NCBI RefSeq assembly: GCF_900091525.1 | Contig: NZ_FMCU01000011.1 | Coordinates: 62,001-126,000, forward strand | Source of the DNA: Micromonospora matsumotoense | GTDB lineage: Bacteria > Actinomycetota > Actinomycetes > Mycobacteriales > Micromonosporaceae | Length of the DNA: 64,000 bases | Direction of reading: 5' to 3' | Part shown: in pieces, positions 1-9,040 of the stretch | How positions within the stretch are numbered: the first letter of the stretch is position 1 | Layout of the letters: every line of letters begins with the position of its first letter | Notes under the pieces: model-generated | The model's input: the letters and a program-made list of their open reading frames with translations, nothing else | Told to the model about the DNA's origin: nothing | The model's database searches: none | Position numbers and translations under genes: made by a program

Positions 1-588
1 CGCACCGTGGAGTGCTTCACCGACGTCCGGATCGACAACGTGATGGCGATCGACTTCGGCGGCTTCAAGGAGGTCACCGACGCGGTCGGCGGGGTGGACC
101 TGAAGGTGGAGCAGAGCGTCACCTCGATCCACAAGCCGTACCGGAAGTTCACCAAGGGCACCATGCACATGGACGGCGCCACGGCCCTGGACTGGATCCG
201 GCAGCGCAAGCAGTTCCCCCAGGGCGACTTCGCCCGGATGCGCCACCAGCAGGAGTTCCTGCGGGCGCTGATGGACAAGGCGGCGAGCACGGGCACCCTG
301 ACCAACCCCAAGAAGCTGAACGCGTTCCTCCAGTCGGTGACCGACGCGGTGACCGTGGACAACGACTTCTCCCTCGGCGACATGGCCGTCCAGTTCCGCA
401 ACCTGCGCGGCGAGAACCTGACCTTCCTCACCAGTCCGAACACCGGCAGCGACACCATCAACGGGGAGTCGGTGGTGGTCTCCGACCGGGAGAAGGCGCT
501 GGCGATGTACAAGGCGATGTCCGCCGACACCATGGCGGACTGGGTGGCGGCCGACAAGAAGGCGGACGCGCCGGGCAACGGGAACTGA
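1..588 (+). CDS. LytR-CpsA-Psr (LCP) family protein, 5' truncated by window edge
   Basis: This is the C-terminal 195 residues of an LCP phosphotransferase, the enzyme family that moves lipid-linked anionic polymers (teichoic-acid-like or arabinogalactan-type) onto peptidoglycan outside the membrane. The frame is open to the left edge, so the signal anchor and the first LCP motifs are missing. What remains is typical: a segment around IDFGGFKEVTDAVGGVDLKV (residues about 15-35) and the WIRQRKQFPQGDFARMRHQQ block (about 64-84), which holds conserved arginines that bind the pyrophosphate of the substrate. Two further LCP genes follow in the same direction, so this is the first member of a tandem set. 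A GC-rich hairpin lies just after the stop. The family call is secure; the polymer it acts on cannot be told from sequence. Confidence 0.93.
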   Translation, partial: RTVECFTDVRIDNVMAIDFGGFKEVTDAVGGVDLKVEQSVTSIHKPYRKFTKGTMHMDGATALDWIRQRKQFPQGDFARMRHQQEFLRALMDKAASTGTLTNPKKLNAFLQSVTDAVTVDNDFSLGDMAVQFRNLRGENLTFLTSPNTGSDTINGESVVVSDREKALAMYKAMSADTMADWVAADKKADAPGNGN

Positions 589-602
589 GCCTTCCGCGGG
601 GT

Positions 603-629
603 GGGGGCGGGCCGGCGTGGTCCGCCCCC
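603..629 (+). terminator. hairpin after the first LCP gene
   Basis: An 8-bp perfect G/C stem (603-610 with 622-629) and an 11-base loop lie 14 bases after the stop codon. There is no clear T-run, as is usual in high-GC actinobacteria. It probably separates transcription of this gene from the next LCP gene, 290 bases downstream. Confidence 0.5.
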
Positions 630-877
630 GCTTTCAGCCCGGCCTGGGCCGATGCCCGATGTGTCGGGCAGATTTCGATGAGCGTCATCAGAGGTCGATT
701 CCTGAAGGCTTGATCATCGAACGCCAACAGCCGTCCGGTCTCATCAACCAGCCCGAACGGATGAATTACCGGGTTAAAGGTCAGGTTGTCTGGGATTTGT
801 GCGTGTGACTACCTCGCCTTGACGGGAAGCGGTACGTAAAGTGGTCCCGCCCCCCGATCACGCGAGCTGGAGCACGC

Positions 878-2086
878 ATGCCGGTTCAGACCAGCCCCCG
901 CCCACCGTCGCTGAACGCCGACCCCTACCGGGCGTCGGCCGCCGTCCCGTCACCGGGCGGACGCGGCGGACGGCCCTCCGGAACAGCCCGCAAGCGCGCC
1001 CGGCGCAAGGACCCGCTCTGGGCGCGGCTGACCGTGGTCTTCGGCGCGGTGCTGATGTTGACCAGCGGCGTCGCGATCGTCGGCAGCAAGGTGCTGATCA
1101 GCCAGGCCACCGGCAACATCGCCCAGCGCAACCTGCTCGGCGGGGCGGGCAAGACCGAGGCCGAGGGCGGCGCCAATCTGGACGGCCCGATCGACATGCT
1201 GCTGCTCGGCGTGGACGCGCGGGAGCGCTGGGCCGCCGACGACGTCCGGTCGGACAGCATCATCGTGCTGCACATCCCGGCCAGCCACGACCAGGCGTAC
1301 CTGATCTCGATCCCCCGGGACACCGAGGCGCAGATCCCCGCGTTCAAGAAGAGCGGGTTCAAGGGCGGCACCGACAAGATCAACGCGGCGTTCCAGGCCG
1401 GCGCGCGCAACGGCGGCGGCTGGGAGGGCGGCGCCCAGCTGATGGCCCAGACCATCAAGAACATGACCGGGGTCAGCTTCGACGGCGCCGCGATCATCAA
1501 CTTCGGTGGCTTCAAGAACGTCATCGACACCCTCGGCACGGTGCGCATCTGCGTCAGCCACGAGGTGAAGTCGCACCACATGATGATCGTGGACGGCAAG
1601 CAGATGTGGAACGCCGACGCCAAGAAGACCGGCCGGCCGATGACCCCGGTGGTCTACAAGAAGGGCTGCCGGGAGATGACCGGCCTCCAGGCGCTCGACT
1701 ACTCGCGACAGCGCTACGGCCTGCCGAACAGCGACTACGACCGGCAGCAGAACCAGCAGCAGCTGATCAAGGCGATGGCCCGCAAGGCCACCGACAAGGG
1801 CATGCTGACCAACCCGGTGAAGGTCAACCAGCTGATCAAGGCGGCCGGCAAGGCGTTCATCCTGGACACCGGTGGGGTGGCGGTCGCCGATATGGTCTTC
1901 ACCATGCGCGGGGTCACCGCCAACGAGTTGACCATGCTGCGCACCAACGGCGGCACGTTCAACGGCAACGCCAACAACCGTGAGGCGCTCAGCCAGCAGA
2001 CGCTGGACATGTTCCAGGCGATCAAGGAAGACAAGCTGGGTGAGTTCGTGTACGCCAACCCGAGCGTCCTGTCCACCCGCAAGTGA
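878..2086 (+). CDS. LytR-CpsA-Psr (LCP) family wall-polymer ligase
   Basis: A 402-residue LCP protein with the expected layout: a basic, proline-rich cytoplasmic tail (1-45), one membrane anchor (about 49-72, with VVFGAVLMLTSGVAIVG) and an extracellular LCP domain (about 103-300). Key blocks are MLLLGVDARE, RSDSIIVLHI and LISIPRDT, then the GGFKNVIDTLG segment and the LDYSRQRYGLPNSDYDRQ block near 285. The family joins undecaprenyl-phosphate-linked polymer to peptidoglycan. The ATG at 878 has a GGAG sequence 5 to 8 bases upstream. It is closely related to the gene before and the one after, so the three probably arose by tandem duplication. About 65 residues separate the GGFK block from the RQRYG block and include a Cys pair, which suggests a disulfide-held insert outside the cell. 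Confidence 0.93.
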   Translation: MPVQTSPRPPSLNADPYRASAAVPSPGGRGGRPSGTARKRARRKDPLWARLTVVFGAVLMLTSGVAIVGSKVLISQATGNIAQRNLLGGAGKTEAEGGANLDGPIDMLLLGVDARERWAADDVRSDSIIVLHIPASHDQAYLISIPRDTEAQIPAFKKSGFKGGTDKINAAFQAGARNGGGWEGGAQLMAQTIKNMTGVSFDGAAIINFGGFKNVIDTLGTVRICVSHEVKSHHMMIVDGKQMWNADAKKTGRPMTPVVYKKGCREMTGLQALDYSRQRYGLPNSDYDRQQNQQQLIKAMARKATDKGMLTNPVKVNQLIKAAGKAFILDTGGVAVADMVFTMRGVTANELTMLRTNGGTFNGNANNREALSQQTLDMFQAIKEDKLGEFVYANPSVLSTRK

Positions 2087-2277
2087 CCTGCGGGTAGTCG
2101 GGGCGAACCGGCCCGGCGACCGGCCGCCCCGCCGTAGCCTGACGTGAGAAGTTTTCACGTTACGGGGAGGGCGTCACGGCCAGGTCAGCGCGATCCGAGC
2201 GGGAGCGGGGTACACCGCCTCCCGGCCGGCGCAGGTCACGCTGGTCCCGGGTCCTGCTCGGTGTCGGCCTGGCCCTG

Positions 2278-3219
2278 GTGCTGCTCGCCGGCCTCGCCGT
2301 CGTCGGGGTACGGCTGCTCGCCCACCGCTACGACCGGACGGTCAACCGGGAACAACTGCTCGCCCCGGACGCCCGGCAGGCCCGCACCGAGCTGGACACC
2401 GGCCTGAACTACCTGGTCGTCGGCTCCGACCGACGCCCCGGCGCGCAAGGGTCGGACCAGCGATCGGACACCATCCTGATCGTGCACGTCCCGCCCGGCC
2501 TACGGCAGGCGTACCTGATTTCCGTCCCCCGCGACCTGCTGGTCGCGATCCCGCCCGACGGCGCCGGCTACGGCGGGGGACAAGACAAGATCAACGCGGC
2601 GTACGAGCACGGCGGCGGCGGCGAGGGCGGCACCCGACTGCTCTCGGCCACCCTGACCCGCCTCACCGGCATCCGCTTCGACGGCGCGGTACTCGTCGAC
2701 TTCGCCGGCTTCCGCCAGGTCATCGACCTGCTCGGGGGCATCCGGATGTGCGTCGACACCGAGGTCCGGTCGATCCACACCGGGGCGCACTTCCCGGTCG
2801 GCTGCCAGCAGATGGACGGCGCGAAGGCGCTGGACTACGCCCGGCAGCGCTACGACCTCCCGAACGGCGACTATGACCGGCAACGCCACCAGCAGCAGAT
2901 GCTCCGGGCGATGCTGGACCGCGCCGCCCAGGCCCACCTGCGCAGCGACCCCGTGCAACTGGACCGGGTGCTGCGGGCGGTCGGCGGTTCACTCACCGTC
3001 GACACCAACGGGGTACCCCTGGACGACCTGGTGTTCGCACTGCGCTCACTACCCGCCGACGCGCTGCACGGGGTGCAGCTGCCGTCCTACCCGCAGACCA
3101 TCGACGGCATCTCGTACGTGGTGCTGGACCAGGGGGGCGGTGGGCTCTTCGACGCCGTCCGCACCGACCGGCTGCCCGACTGGTCGCAGGCCAACCCGCG
3201 CTGGGTCAACCGGTTGTGA
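2278..3219 (+). CDS. LytR-CpsA-Psr (LCP) family wall-polymer ligase, start uncertain
   Basis: The third LCP paralog. It carries LNYLVVGSDRRPGAQGSDQR, SDTILIVHV, AYLISVPRDLLVAI, the GFRQVIDLLGG segment and the LDYARQRYDLPNGDYDRQRH block. The first ATG/GTG/TTG start in this frame is the GTG at 2278, which cuts the membrane anchor in half. The in-frame sequence from about 2176 encodes a basic stretch and then a full anchor (WSRVLLGVGLALVLLAGLAV). A GGGGAGG ribosome site at 2163-2169 sits just before in-frame GTC (2173) and ACG (2176) codons, but no standard start follows it. Either a rare codon is used or a start codon was lost by mutation or sequencing error. The true protein is probably about 347 residues and anchored in the membrane. 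Confidence 0.85.
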   Translation: MLLAGLAVVGVRLLAHRYDRTVNREQLLAPDARQARTELDTGLNYLVVGSDRRPGAQGSDQRSDTILIVHVPPGLRQAYLISVPRDLLVAIPPDGAGYGGGQDKINAAYEHGGGGEGGTRLLSATLTRLTGIRFDGAVLVDFAGFRQVIDLLGGIRMCVDTEVRSIHTGAHFPVGCQQMDGAKALDYARQRYDLPNGDYDRQRHQQQMLRAMLDRAAQAHLRSDPVQLDRVLRAVGGSLTVDTNGVPLDDLVFALRSLPADALHGVQLPSYPQTIDGISYVVLDQGGGGLFDAVRTDRLPDWSQANPRWVNRL

Positions 3220-3277
3220 CGCCACACCGACCAGCCGACGTGCCGTCGGAGGCACCGAGGATCTAGGCTTGGTGACC

Positions 3278-3613
3278 GTGTTCGGATCCCAGGTTCCCAG
3301 CGTCCCCGTGACCGCGATCAACGACGATACCTACCTGCTCGACGTCCGTGAGGACGACGAGTGGGCGGCGGGCCACGCGCCCGGCGCCCATCACGTGCCG
3401 ATGATGGAGCTGCCGGCCCGGCTCGCCGAAGTGCCCACCGACCGCGAGGTCGCGGTGATCTGCCGCTCCGGCGGGCGCTCCGCCCAGGTGGTCGGCTACC
3501 TGCTCAGCAACGGGTGGGGGCAGGTGCGCAACGCCGACGGCGGGATGCGGCAGTGGGTGGCCGTCGGCAAACCGGTGGTCACCGGGGACGGGCAACCCGG
3601 CCAGGTCATCTGA
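3278..3613 (+). CDS. rhodanese-like domain protein
   Basis: A single-domain rhodanese of 111 residues. The conserved parts are LLDVREDDEWAAGHAPGAHH near the N-terminus and the active-site loop VICRSGGRSAQVVGYL, whose Cys would carry a persulfide in sulfur transfer. Stand-alone rhodaneses of this size act in cytoplasmic sulfur trafficking or detoxification, but the partner is not evident here. A TAGGCT box at 3264-3269 lies 8 bases before the GTG at 3278, the leaderless spacing seen for many genes in this window, so I prefer this start. GTG at 3272 is an alternative that adds two residues. The glycerophosphodiesterase gene follows 10 bases later and is probably co-transcribed. Confidence 0.88.
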   Translation: MFGSQVPSVPVTAINDDTYLLDVREDDEWAAGHAPGAHHVPMMELPARLAEVPTDREVAVICRSGGRSAQVVGYLLSNGWGQVRNADGGMRQWVAVGKPVVTGDGQPGQVI

Positions 3614-3623
3614 GCACCGGACC

Positions 3624-4415
3624 ATGGGTGATCCGCTGGTCTTCGCACATCGTGGCGCGTCGGCCGACCTTCCCGAACACACCCTGGCGGCCTACCTGCG
3701 GGCCCTCGACGAGGGCGCCGACGGGTTGGAGTGCGACGTCCGGCTGACCCGCGACGGGCACCTGGTCTGCGTACACGACCGGCGGTTGAACCGGACCAGC
3801 AACGGTCACGGTCTGGTCAGCGCCCGCACGCTGGCCGAGTTGGAGACCTTGGACTTCGGCTCCTGGCATCCCGGGTGCACGCCGGCCGACGGCGACGAGG
3901 CACCGGACGACACGCACACCCGGCTGCTCACCCTGGACCGGCTGCTGACCGCCGTGCGGGACGCCGGCCGCCCGGTCCGGCTGCTGGTGGAGACCAAACA
4001 CCCGTCCCGCTACCGGGGGGACGTCGAGCGCCGGCTGGTGGCGCTGCTGCGTCGGCACGGGCTGGCCGAGCCGGACCCCGACGACCCGGTCCAGGTCACC
4101 GTGATGTCCTTCTCCCCGCTGGCGGTGCGCCGGGTCCGCGAGCTGGCCCCGGCGCTGACGACGGTGCTGCTGCTGGAAGTGCTGCCCCGCTGGCTGCGAC
4201 TCGGCCGGCTGCCGTTCGGCGCCGGGATCGCCGGGCCGGGCATCGGTCTGGTGCGAGCCCGCCCGGCGCTGGTGCCCACACTGCGGGCCGCCGGCCACCC
4301 GGTGTACGTCTGGACGGTCAACGAACCGGCCGACCTGGAACTGGTCCTCGACGCCGGGGTGGACGGGGTGATCACCGACCGGCCCGCCCACACCCTGGCC
4401 CGGCTCGGCCGATGA
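3624..4415 (+). CDS. glycerophosphodiester phosphodiesterase (GDPD)
   Basis: A 263-residue soluble GDPD, which splits glycerophosphodiesters into glycerol-3-phosphate and an alcohol. The catalytic signature is near-complete at the N-terminus: FAHRGA (His9), LECDVR (Glu36, Asp38) and VHDRRLNRTSNG (His51), with a typical C-terminal block, VYVWTVNEPADLE followed by GVDGVITDRP. There is no signal peptide or membrane segment, so it acts in the cytoplasm, probably in phospholipid headgroup recycling. The ATG is 10 bases after the rhodanese stop. The TGA stop is embedded in an ATGA that opens a 33-bp tandem repeat immediately downstream. Confidence 0.92.
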   Translation: MGDPLVFAHRGASADLPEHTLAAYLRALDEGADGLECDVRLTRDGHLVCVHDRRLNRTSNGHGLVSARTLAELETLDFGSWHPGCTPADGDEAPDDTHTRLLTLDRLLTAVRDAGRPVRLLVETKHPSRYRGDVERRLVALLRRHGLAEPDPDDPVQVTVMSFSPLAVRRVRELAPALTTVLLLEVLPRWLRLGRLPFGAGIAGPGIGLVRARPALVPTLRAAGHPVYVWTVNEPADLELVLDAGVDGVITDRPAHTLARLGR

Positions 4416-4509
4416 AACCCGTCGCCGCCCGGCCCGCCCGGCCGATCAGACCCGTCGCCGGCCGGCCCGACCGGCCGGTGCGACCCGTCCTCGTCCGGCC
4501 CGCCCGGCC
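4411..4509 (+). repeat. three 33-bp tandem repeats after the GDPD gene
   Basis: Three consecutive 33-base units (4411-4443, 4444-4476, 4477-4509) differ at only a few positions. Read in the frame of the overlapping ATG they would encode an 11-residue repeat rich in Arg, Pro and Val. That short reading frame has no other support, so I treat this as a repeat between the GDPD and kinase genes, not as a gene. Confidence 0.75.
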
Positions 4510-4581
4510 GGGGATTCCGGTCGGGGCGTCGGCAGCCGTCGGGGGATGCCCGAAGGGTGGTGCACGGGGCACACTCGGGGC

Positions 4582-6039
4582 ATGCCGGAGCGCACCGACC
4601 TCGCCGACCTCATCACCGACCACGGCGCGGTGATCGAGATGATCAATTCGGGAGAGGCCGGGCTGCCGGTGCTCACCGCGCTCCTCCGGGCGGCCCGGCC
4701 CGCGCTCGGCGCGGCCTGCGTGGCCTTCGTCGAGTTCGCTCCGACCGGCGGGCGGGTGATCGCCGCCAGCGGCTGCGCCGAGTGGACCATCGGCCGCCCG
4801 CTGCCGGCCTCCGACCCGGCCACCGTCTGCCTGCTCACCGGCCCCCGGGTCCGGCAGACCCGGCTGGACCGCCTCGACGGCCCGCTCGCCGGGGAACTGG
4901 CCGAGCGCGGCCTGCGCCGCATGATCGTCGCCCGCGCCGAACTCAACGGGCTCACTGTCGGCAGCCTGCACGCCCTCTACGCCGACAACGAGGAGTCCGA
5001 GGACCGGGTCCAGCACGCCACCCTCGGCTACCTCGCCTCCTGCATCGCCCACATGTACGGCGACCAGAGCGGCCTGCCGGTGCACGGCGACGGCCCGGTC
5101 GTGGCGGCCCTCGCCGACGGCCTGGCGGTGGTCGACCGGGACGGCCGGGTCCGGCTCTGGAACCCGGCCGCCGCGCAGGTCACCGGTCGCAGCGCCGGTG
5201 AGGCGATGAACCGGCCCCTGCCGTTCCCGCTCCCCCCCGCCGGCCAGGTCCTCGACCACCAACTGTCGGACGGGCGGTGGCTGCGGATCACCTCCGGTGA
5301 GCTGGTCGGTCCGGGCACGCTCCGGGTGGTCACCTTCCGCGACATCACCGACCAGCAGCGCCGGGACTCCGACCGGGACCTCTTCGTCGCGGTCACCAGC
5401 CACGAGCTGCGTACCCCGGTCACCGTCATCAAGGGCTACGCGGACACCCTCACCGACCACTGGGAGTCGTTGACCGACCACGACCGGCGGCAGGCGGCCC
5501 GGGTGATCGGTCAACGGGCCAACGAACTCGCCCGGCTGGTCGACCGGCTGCTCACCTCGGCCACCGACGTCCGCCCCGGCGACGAGCCGGCCGTCCCGTT
5601 CGACCTCGGCGGGGCGCTGCGCGCGGCGGTGCTGGACCTCCCCGCGGACCTGCGCCGCCGACTGCTCCTGCACGTCCCCGTCGACCTGCCCAAGGCGCTC
5701 GGTGACCGGCACAGCCTGACCACCGTGCTGACCGAGCTGTGCACCAACGCGGGAAAGTGGTCACCGGCGGACGCCGCGATCGAGGTGTTCGCGGCGGCCG
5801 ACAGGCAGACCGTGTCGTTCCGGGTCACCGACCGGGGGGTCGGCATCCGGCCTGAGCACGTGGAACGCGCCTTCGACCGGTTCTGGCAGGGCGAGTCCGG
5901 GGACCGGCGGGGATATCCCGGTGCCGGGCTGGGCCTCTATCTCGTCCGCCGGATCGTTGAACAGCAGAATGGATGGGTATCCCTACGTCCACGAGATGGT
6001 GGCGGTACGGTCGCAGAGGTGCGGCTGCCGCGCGGATGA
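4582..6039 (+). CDS. soluble sensor histidine kinase (GAF-PAS-HisKA-HATPase)
   Basis: A 485-residue cytoplasmic histidine kinase with no membrane segment. The layout is a GAF-like sensor (about 15-165), a PAS-like segment (about 175-260, with GLAVVDRDGRVRLWNPAAAQ), a HisKA dimer helix with the phospho-acceptor His274 in TSHELRTPVTVIKGYADTL, and an HATPase_c domain with N-box CTNAGKWSP (Asn389), G1 DRGVGI and G2 GAGLGLYLVRRIVE. It would autophosphorylate and pass the phosphate to a response regulator. No regulator gene is adjacent, so it is an orphan kinase. I chose the ATG at 4582 over an in-frame GTG at 4546 because the family begins near this point. The stand-alone ATPase gene 66 bases downstream may belong to the same pathway. 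Confidence 0.92.
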   Translation: MPERTDLADLITDHGAVIEMINSGEAGLPVLTALLRAARPALGAACVAFVEFAPTGGRVIAASGCAEWTIGRPLPASDPATVCLLTGPRVRQTRLDRLDGPLAGELAERGLRRMIVARAELNGLTVGSLHALYADNEESEDRVQHATLGYLASCIAHMYGDQSGLPVHGDGPVVAALADGLAVVDRDGRVRLWNPAAAQVTGRSAGEAMNRPLPFPLPPAGQVLDHQLSDGRWLRITSGELVGPGTLRVVTFRDITDQQRRDSDRDLFVAVTSHELRTPVTVIKGYADTLTDHWESLTDHDRRQAARVIGQRANELARLVDRLLTSATDVRPGDEPAVPFDLGGALRAAVLDLPADLRRRLLLHVPVDLPKALGDRHSLTTVLTELCTNAGKWSPADAAIEVFAAADRQTVSFRVTDRGVGIRPEHVERAFDRFWQGESGDRRGYPGAGLGLYLVRRIVEQQNGWVSLRPRDGGGTVAEVRLPRG

Positions 6040-6105
6040 GCTGTCGTCGGTGGGCACGGGGGTGACCCACCGCACCAGCAGGCATGGGGCCGCGAAGGAG
6101 CCGGG

Positions 6106-6552
6106 GTGTCGACGGGACGAGTCGAGCGTTCGTGGTGTGTGGTGGTCCCCCACCACGCCACCGGCGCGCGGCTGGCCCGGCACCGGCTCGCCGACGAGCT
6201 GGCCGACCTGGTGCCCCCGCCCCTCCTCGCCGACCTGGTGGCCGTCCTGGCCGAACTGGTCGGCAACGCGGTCCGGCACGCCGACCCGCTACCCGGCGGG
6301 GTGGTCCGGGTCGCCTGGCGGCTGCGGCCGACGGCGACCGGCACGGGCCTGTCCGTCCGGGTGACCGACGGCGGCGCCGGGGCGGGCCCCCGGATGCGGG
6401 CCGCCGGCACCGACGCGGTCGACGGTCGGGGCCTGCACATCGTCGCCGGGTTGGCCAGTCGCTGGGGGGTCGACCGGGACGGCCTCGGGCAGAGCGTCTG
6501 GGCCGAGTTCGACCCGGCCGACTGTTGCCCTGACCTGGTCGCCGCCGGCTGA
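6106..6552 (+). CDS. stand-alone ATP-binding protein of the RsbW/anti-sigma HATPase type
   Basis: A 148-residue GHKL ATPase domain with no dimer helix. It shows the N-box VLAELVGNAVRHADP, a weak G1 box (RVTDGGAGAG) and the DGRGLHIVAGLASRWGV block typical of actinobacterial RsbW-like regulators. Such proteins are often serine kinases or anti-sigma factors in partner-switching, but many remain uncharacterised. The GTG start at 6106 directly follows CCGGGG. It lies 66 bases after the histidine kinase, in the same direction. No sigma factor or STAS-domain antagonist is nearby, so the partner is unknown. Confidence 0.85.
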   Translation: MSTGRVERSWCVVVPHHATGARLARHRLADELADLVPPPLLADLVAVLAELVGNAVRHADPLPGGVVRVAWRLRPTATGTGLSVRVTDGGAGAGPRMRAAGTDAVDGRGLHIVAGLASRWGVDRDGLGQSVWAEFDPADCCPDLVAAG

Positions 6553-6675
6553 CCGGGGCACCCTGGTCGTCACCGGCCGGGCCGGGGTCCGACCTCGGCA
6601 TTCGTCGACCCCCCGGGGAGGCGCGGGGCGGGTCCTGCCCCCACCGCCCCCGGTCGGGCTCTAGGCTGTCTCGCC

Positions 6676-7557
6676 GTGAGCAAGCGTCGAAAGAACCAGC
6701 GCGCCGAGGCCGCTCCCCGCCGGGAGAAGATCCGGGACGTCTTCGTCCCCCGTCCGTTCGAAGGGTTGGCGGACGAACCGGAGTGGATCGCCCTGCGCGA
6801 GCTCGTGCCGGCCGCCTCCGCACCACTGCGGCTCACCCCCGACCTGGTCGAGGAGCACGGCGACCGGCCGGTCACCCTGGCCACCGTGCTGCCGATGGCC
6901 GCCCCGGCGATGACCAAGCCGGACGGTCGGGTGTTCATCGGTCTGCAGCGGCACCAGCAGTCCGGCGACGTCTCCCGGGACCTGGCCGAGGCGCTGCTCT
7001 GCGCGTTGCGTACCGAGCCGGGTGGGGCGGTGACGGTGCCGCCGCTGCCCGGCCCCGGCCCCCGGCTCCAGGACATCCTGGTCGACGGTCCGCTGGACAT
7101 CACGATGCACGACGGCTTCGACTTCTGGCTCGACCCCGGCGCGGCCGACGACCCGACCGTGCAGGCGTCCCTGGAGCGGGCGAACGCGGCGATCTACCCG
7201 ACCGTGAAGCTGGCCGCCGCGCGGGCCGCCTACTGGTGCCAGGTGCCGGAGAAGGCGCACGTGCGCTGGGTGCTCGGCGACGACGAGGACGCCGCGTTGG
7301 ACGCGCTCTCCCGGCTCTCCGCCGCCGGTGTCCTCACCCTGGGCGAGGGCACGAAGTTCGCCGGCATGTTCCGGGCGCACGGCCGGCTGGCGCCGGTCTG
7401 GGACCTGCCGGAGGACGTCCCGGCCGCCGAGTGGGAGGAGCCGGTCGCCGCGTTCGCCAAGCGGTACGCCGACGCGTTGGCCGAGAAGGAGCCGCTGGAC
7501 GCCGCCGGCCGCCGGGCCCGCCAGGGCCTGCTCGGCCGCCAGCTCACCCTCCGCTGA
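6676..7557 (+). CDS. DUF5926 family protein
   Basis: A 293-residue protein that I recognise as DUF5926, an actinobacterial family of unknown function. Conserved stretches are RPFEGLADEPEWIALRELVP near residue 25, VTLATVLPMAAPAM, and the SGDVSRDLAEALLCAL block. From memory, Streptomyces relatives have an N-terminal CPCGSG zinc (SEC-C) motif before the RPFEGL block. Here that part is replaced by a short basic tail (MSKRRKNQRAEAAPRREKIR) with no cysteines. A TAGGCT box at 6662-6667, 8 bases before the GTG, supports this start and a leaderless message. Function unknown. Confidence 0.88.
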   Translation: MSKRRKNQRAEAAPRREKIRDVFVPRPFEGLADEPEWIALRELVPAASAPLRLTPDLVEEHGDRPVTLATVLPMAAPAMTKPDGRVFIGLQRHQQSGDVSRDLAEALLCALRTEPGGAVTVPPLPGPGPRLQDILVDGPLDITMHDGFDFWLDPGAADDPTVQASLERANAAIYPTVKLAAARAAYWCQVPEKAHVRWVLGDDEDAALDALSRLSAAGVLTLGEGTKFAGMFRAHGRLAPVWDLPEDVPAAEWEEPVAAFAKRYADALAEKEPLDAAGRRARQGLLGRQLTLR

Positions 7558-7658
7558 GCCACCCCCGCCGCCCGCGTGTGAGCCGTGCCCCTGCCGGAAC
7601 CTGAGCCGTCCTGCCCTGCCGGAGCCGCCCCGCTGGCGGGCGGCCCCCTGCCGGCGGC

Positions 7659-8876
7659 TCAGGCGGCGGGCGGGTGCAGGGGCTCGCGGACCAGCGGGCA
7701 GGACATGCAGCGGGGGCCGCCCCGGCCGGAGCCCAGCTCCGAACCGGCGATCGGGATGACCTCGATGCCGGCGCGCTCCAACTGGGCGTTGGTCTCCACG
7801 TTGCGTTCGTAGCCGACGCAGAGCCGGGGGGCCAGGGCGAGGGTGTTGTTGCCGTCGTCCCACTGCTCACGTTCGGCGGTCACCGGGTCGAGGCCGGTGT
7901 CGATCACCCGGAGCTGGTCGAGGTCCATCGCGTCGGCCGCCGCGCGCAGGAACGGCGCGGGGCCGTCGACCCGGGGCTCGCCGTCCGGCCCGGCGATCAC
8001 CGTGTACGCCGACAGCGTGCTGGCCACGTTGGGGTACATCAGCACCGCGTCGACGTCGACCATGGTGCAGACGGTGTCGAGGTGCATGGTGGCCCGTTCC
8101 TGGGCGATGGGCACCACCAGCATGGTGTGCGCCAGGCCGGCGGCGAAGACCTGCCGGGCCAGCCGCTCGGCACCGGCCGGGGTGGTCCGCTCGCCCACCC
8201 CCACGGCGAGCACCCCGGGGGCGAGCAGCAGCACGTCGCCGCCTTCGAGATGCTCCAGACCGGGGTGGTAGACGGCCCGGGTGCCGACGAAACGGGGGTG
8301 GTAGCGGTAGATCGCGTCGGTCAGCGTGGTCTCCCGGCGGCGGGCCGGCATGGCGAGGCTGGTGACCCCGACCCGGTCGCCGATCCACAGTGACGAGTCC
8401 CGGGTGAAGAGCAGGTTGGGCAGCGGGTCGATGACGAACTCGTGCCGGTCCATCATCGTCCAGACCAGACCGCCGGGACGCTCGGCGCTGATCCGTACCT
8501 CCTCGTGGGCGAGGCCGGCGGTGAGCACGCCGGCGAGCCCGGCCGGGTCGAGGTAGGCGAGGTGGTCGGCGACCCGGCGGCGCAGGGTGTCGCCCAGCCG
8601 GGGCGAGCTGAGCACCTGCTCGGTGAGGTCGGCGCGGGCCTCGGCGACGGCGAGGGTCTCGGCGAGCAGGGTGGCGAGGTAGAGCACCTCCACGCCGCGC
8701 CCGCGCAGCTCGGCGGCGAAGGCGTCGTGCTCCTCCTGGGCCCGGCCGACCCATGGGATAGCGTCAAAGAGCAACGAGTCGTTGTTGCGGGGGGTGAGGC
8801 GGGCAAGTTCCGGACCCGGCCGGTGCAACAGCACCGTGCCGAGTCGACCGACCTCGCTGTCCACGTAGTGGGTCAC
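7659..8876 (-). CDS. arcA: arginine deiminase
   Basis: A 405-residue arginine deiminase, converting arginine to citrulline and ammonia. Landmarks are [16 protein letters not shown] at the N-terminus, the LLFTRDSS loop, [23 protein letters not shown], and the C-terminal [15 protein letters not shown] with the nucleophile Cys390. No carbamate kinase or ornithine carbamoyltransferase is next to it, so it is not part of a complete ADI operon here. I chose the GTG at 8876 because the protein then begins at the family N-terminus ([11 protein letters not shown]) and a TACGCT box sits 6 bases upstream. Dimethylargininase, a related guanidine-modifying fold, is encoded 11 kb away. Confidence 0.94.
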   Translation of the reverse strand: MTHYVDSEVGRLGTVLLHRPGPELARLTPRNNDSLLFDAIPWVGRAQEEHDAFAAELRGRGVEVLYLATLLAETLAVAEARADLTEQVLSSPRLGDTLRRRVADHLAYLDPAGLAGVLTAGLAHEEVRISAERPGGLVWTMMDRHEFVIDPLPNLLFTRDSSLWIGDRVGVTSLAMPARRRETTLTDAIYRYHPRFVGTRAVYHPGLEHLEGGDVLLLAPGVLAVGVGERTTPAGAERLARQVFAAGLAHTMLVVPIAQERATMHLDTVCTMVDVDAVLMYPNVASTLSAYTVIAGPDGEPRVDGPAPFLRAAADAMDLDQLRVIDTGLDPVTAEREQWDDGNNTLALAPRLCVGYERNVETNAQLERAGIEVIPIAGSELGSGRGGPRCMSCPLVREPLHPPAA

Positions 8877-9040
8877 CCCCGCAGCGTAGGGCAGTGGTGA
8901 ACGATCTTCAGCGGAAGAACAGCGGATGAATATGGCATTCATCCGCACTCATTCCGGCGCTCCAACTTGCCGTACCCCCACAGTGGCGACGTAGGGTAGT
9001 GAGACCATAACTTTCGAGGGACCTTTTGCCGGAGGTCGCG

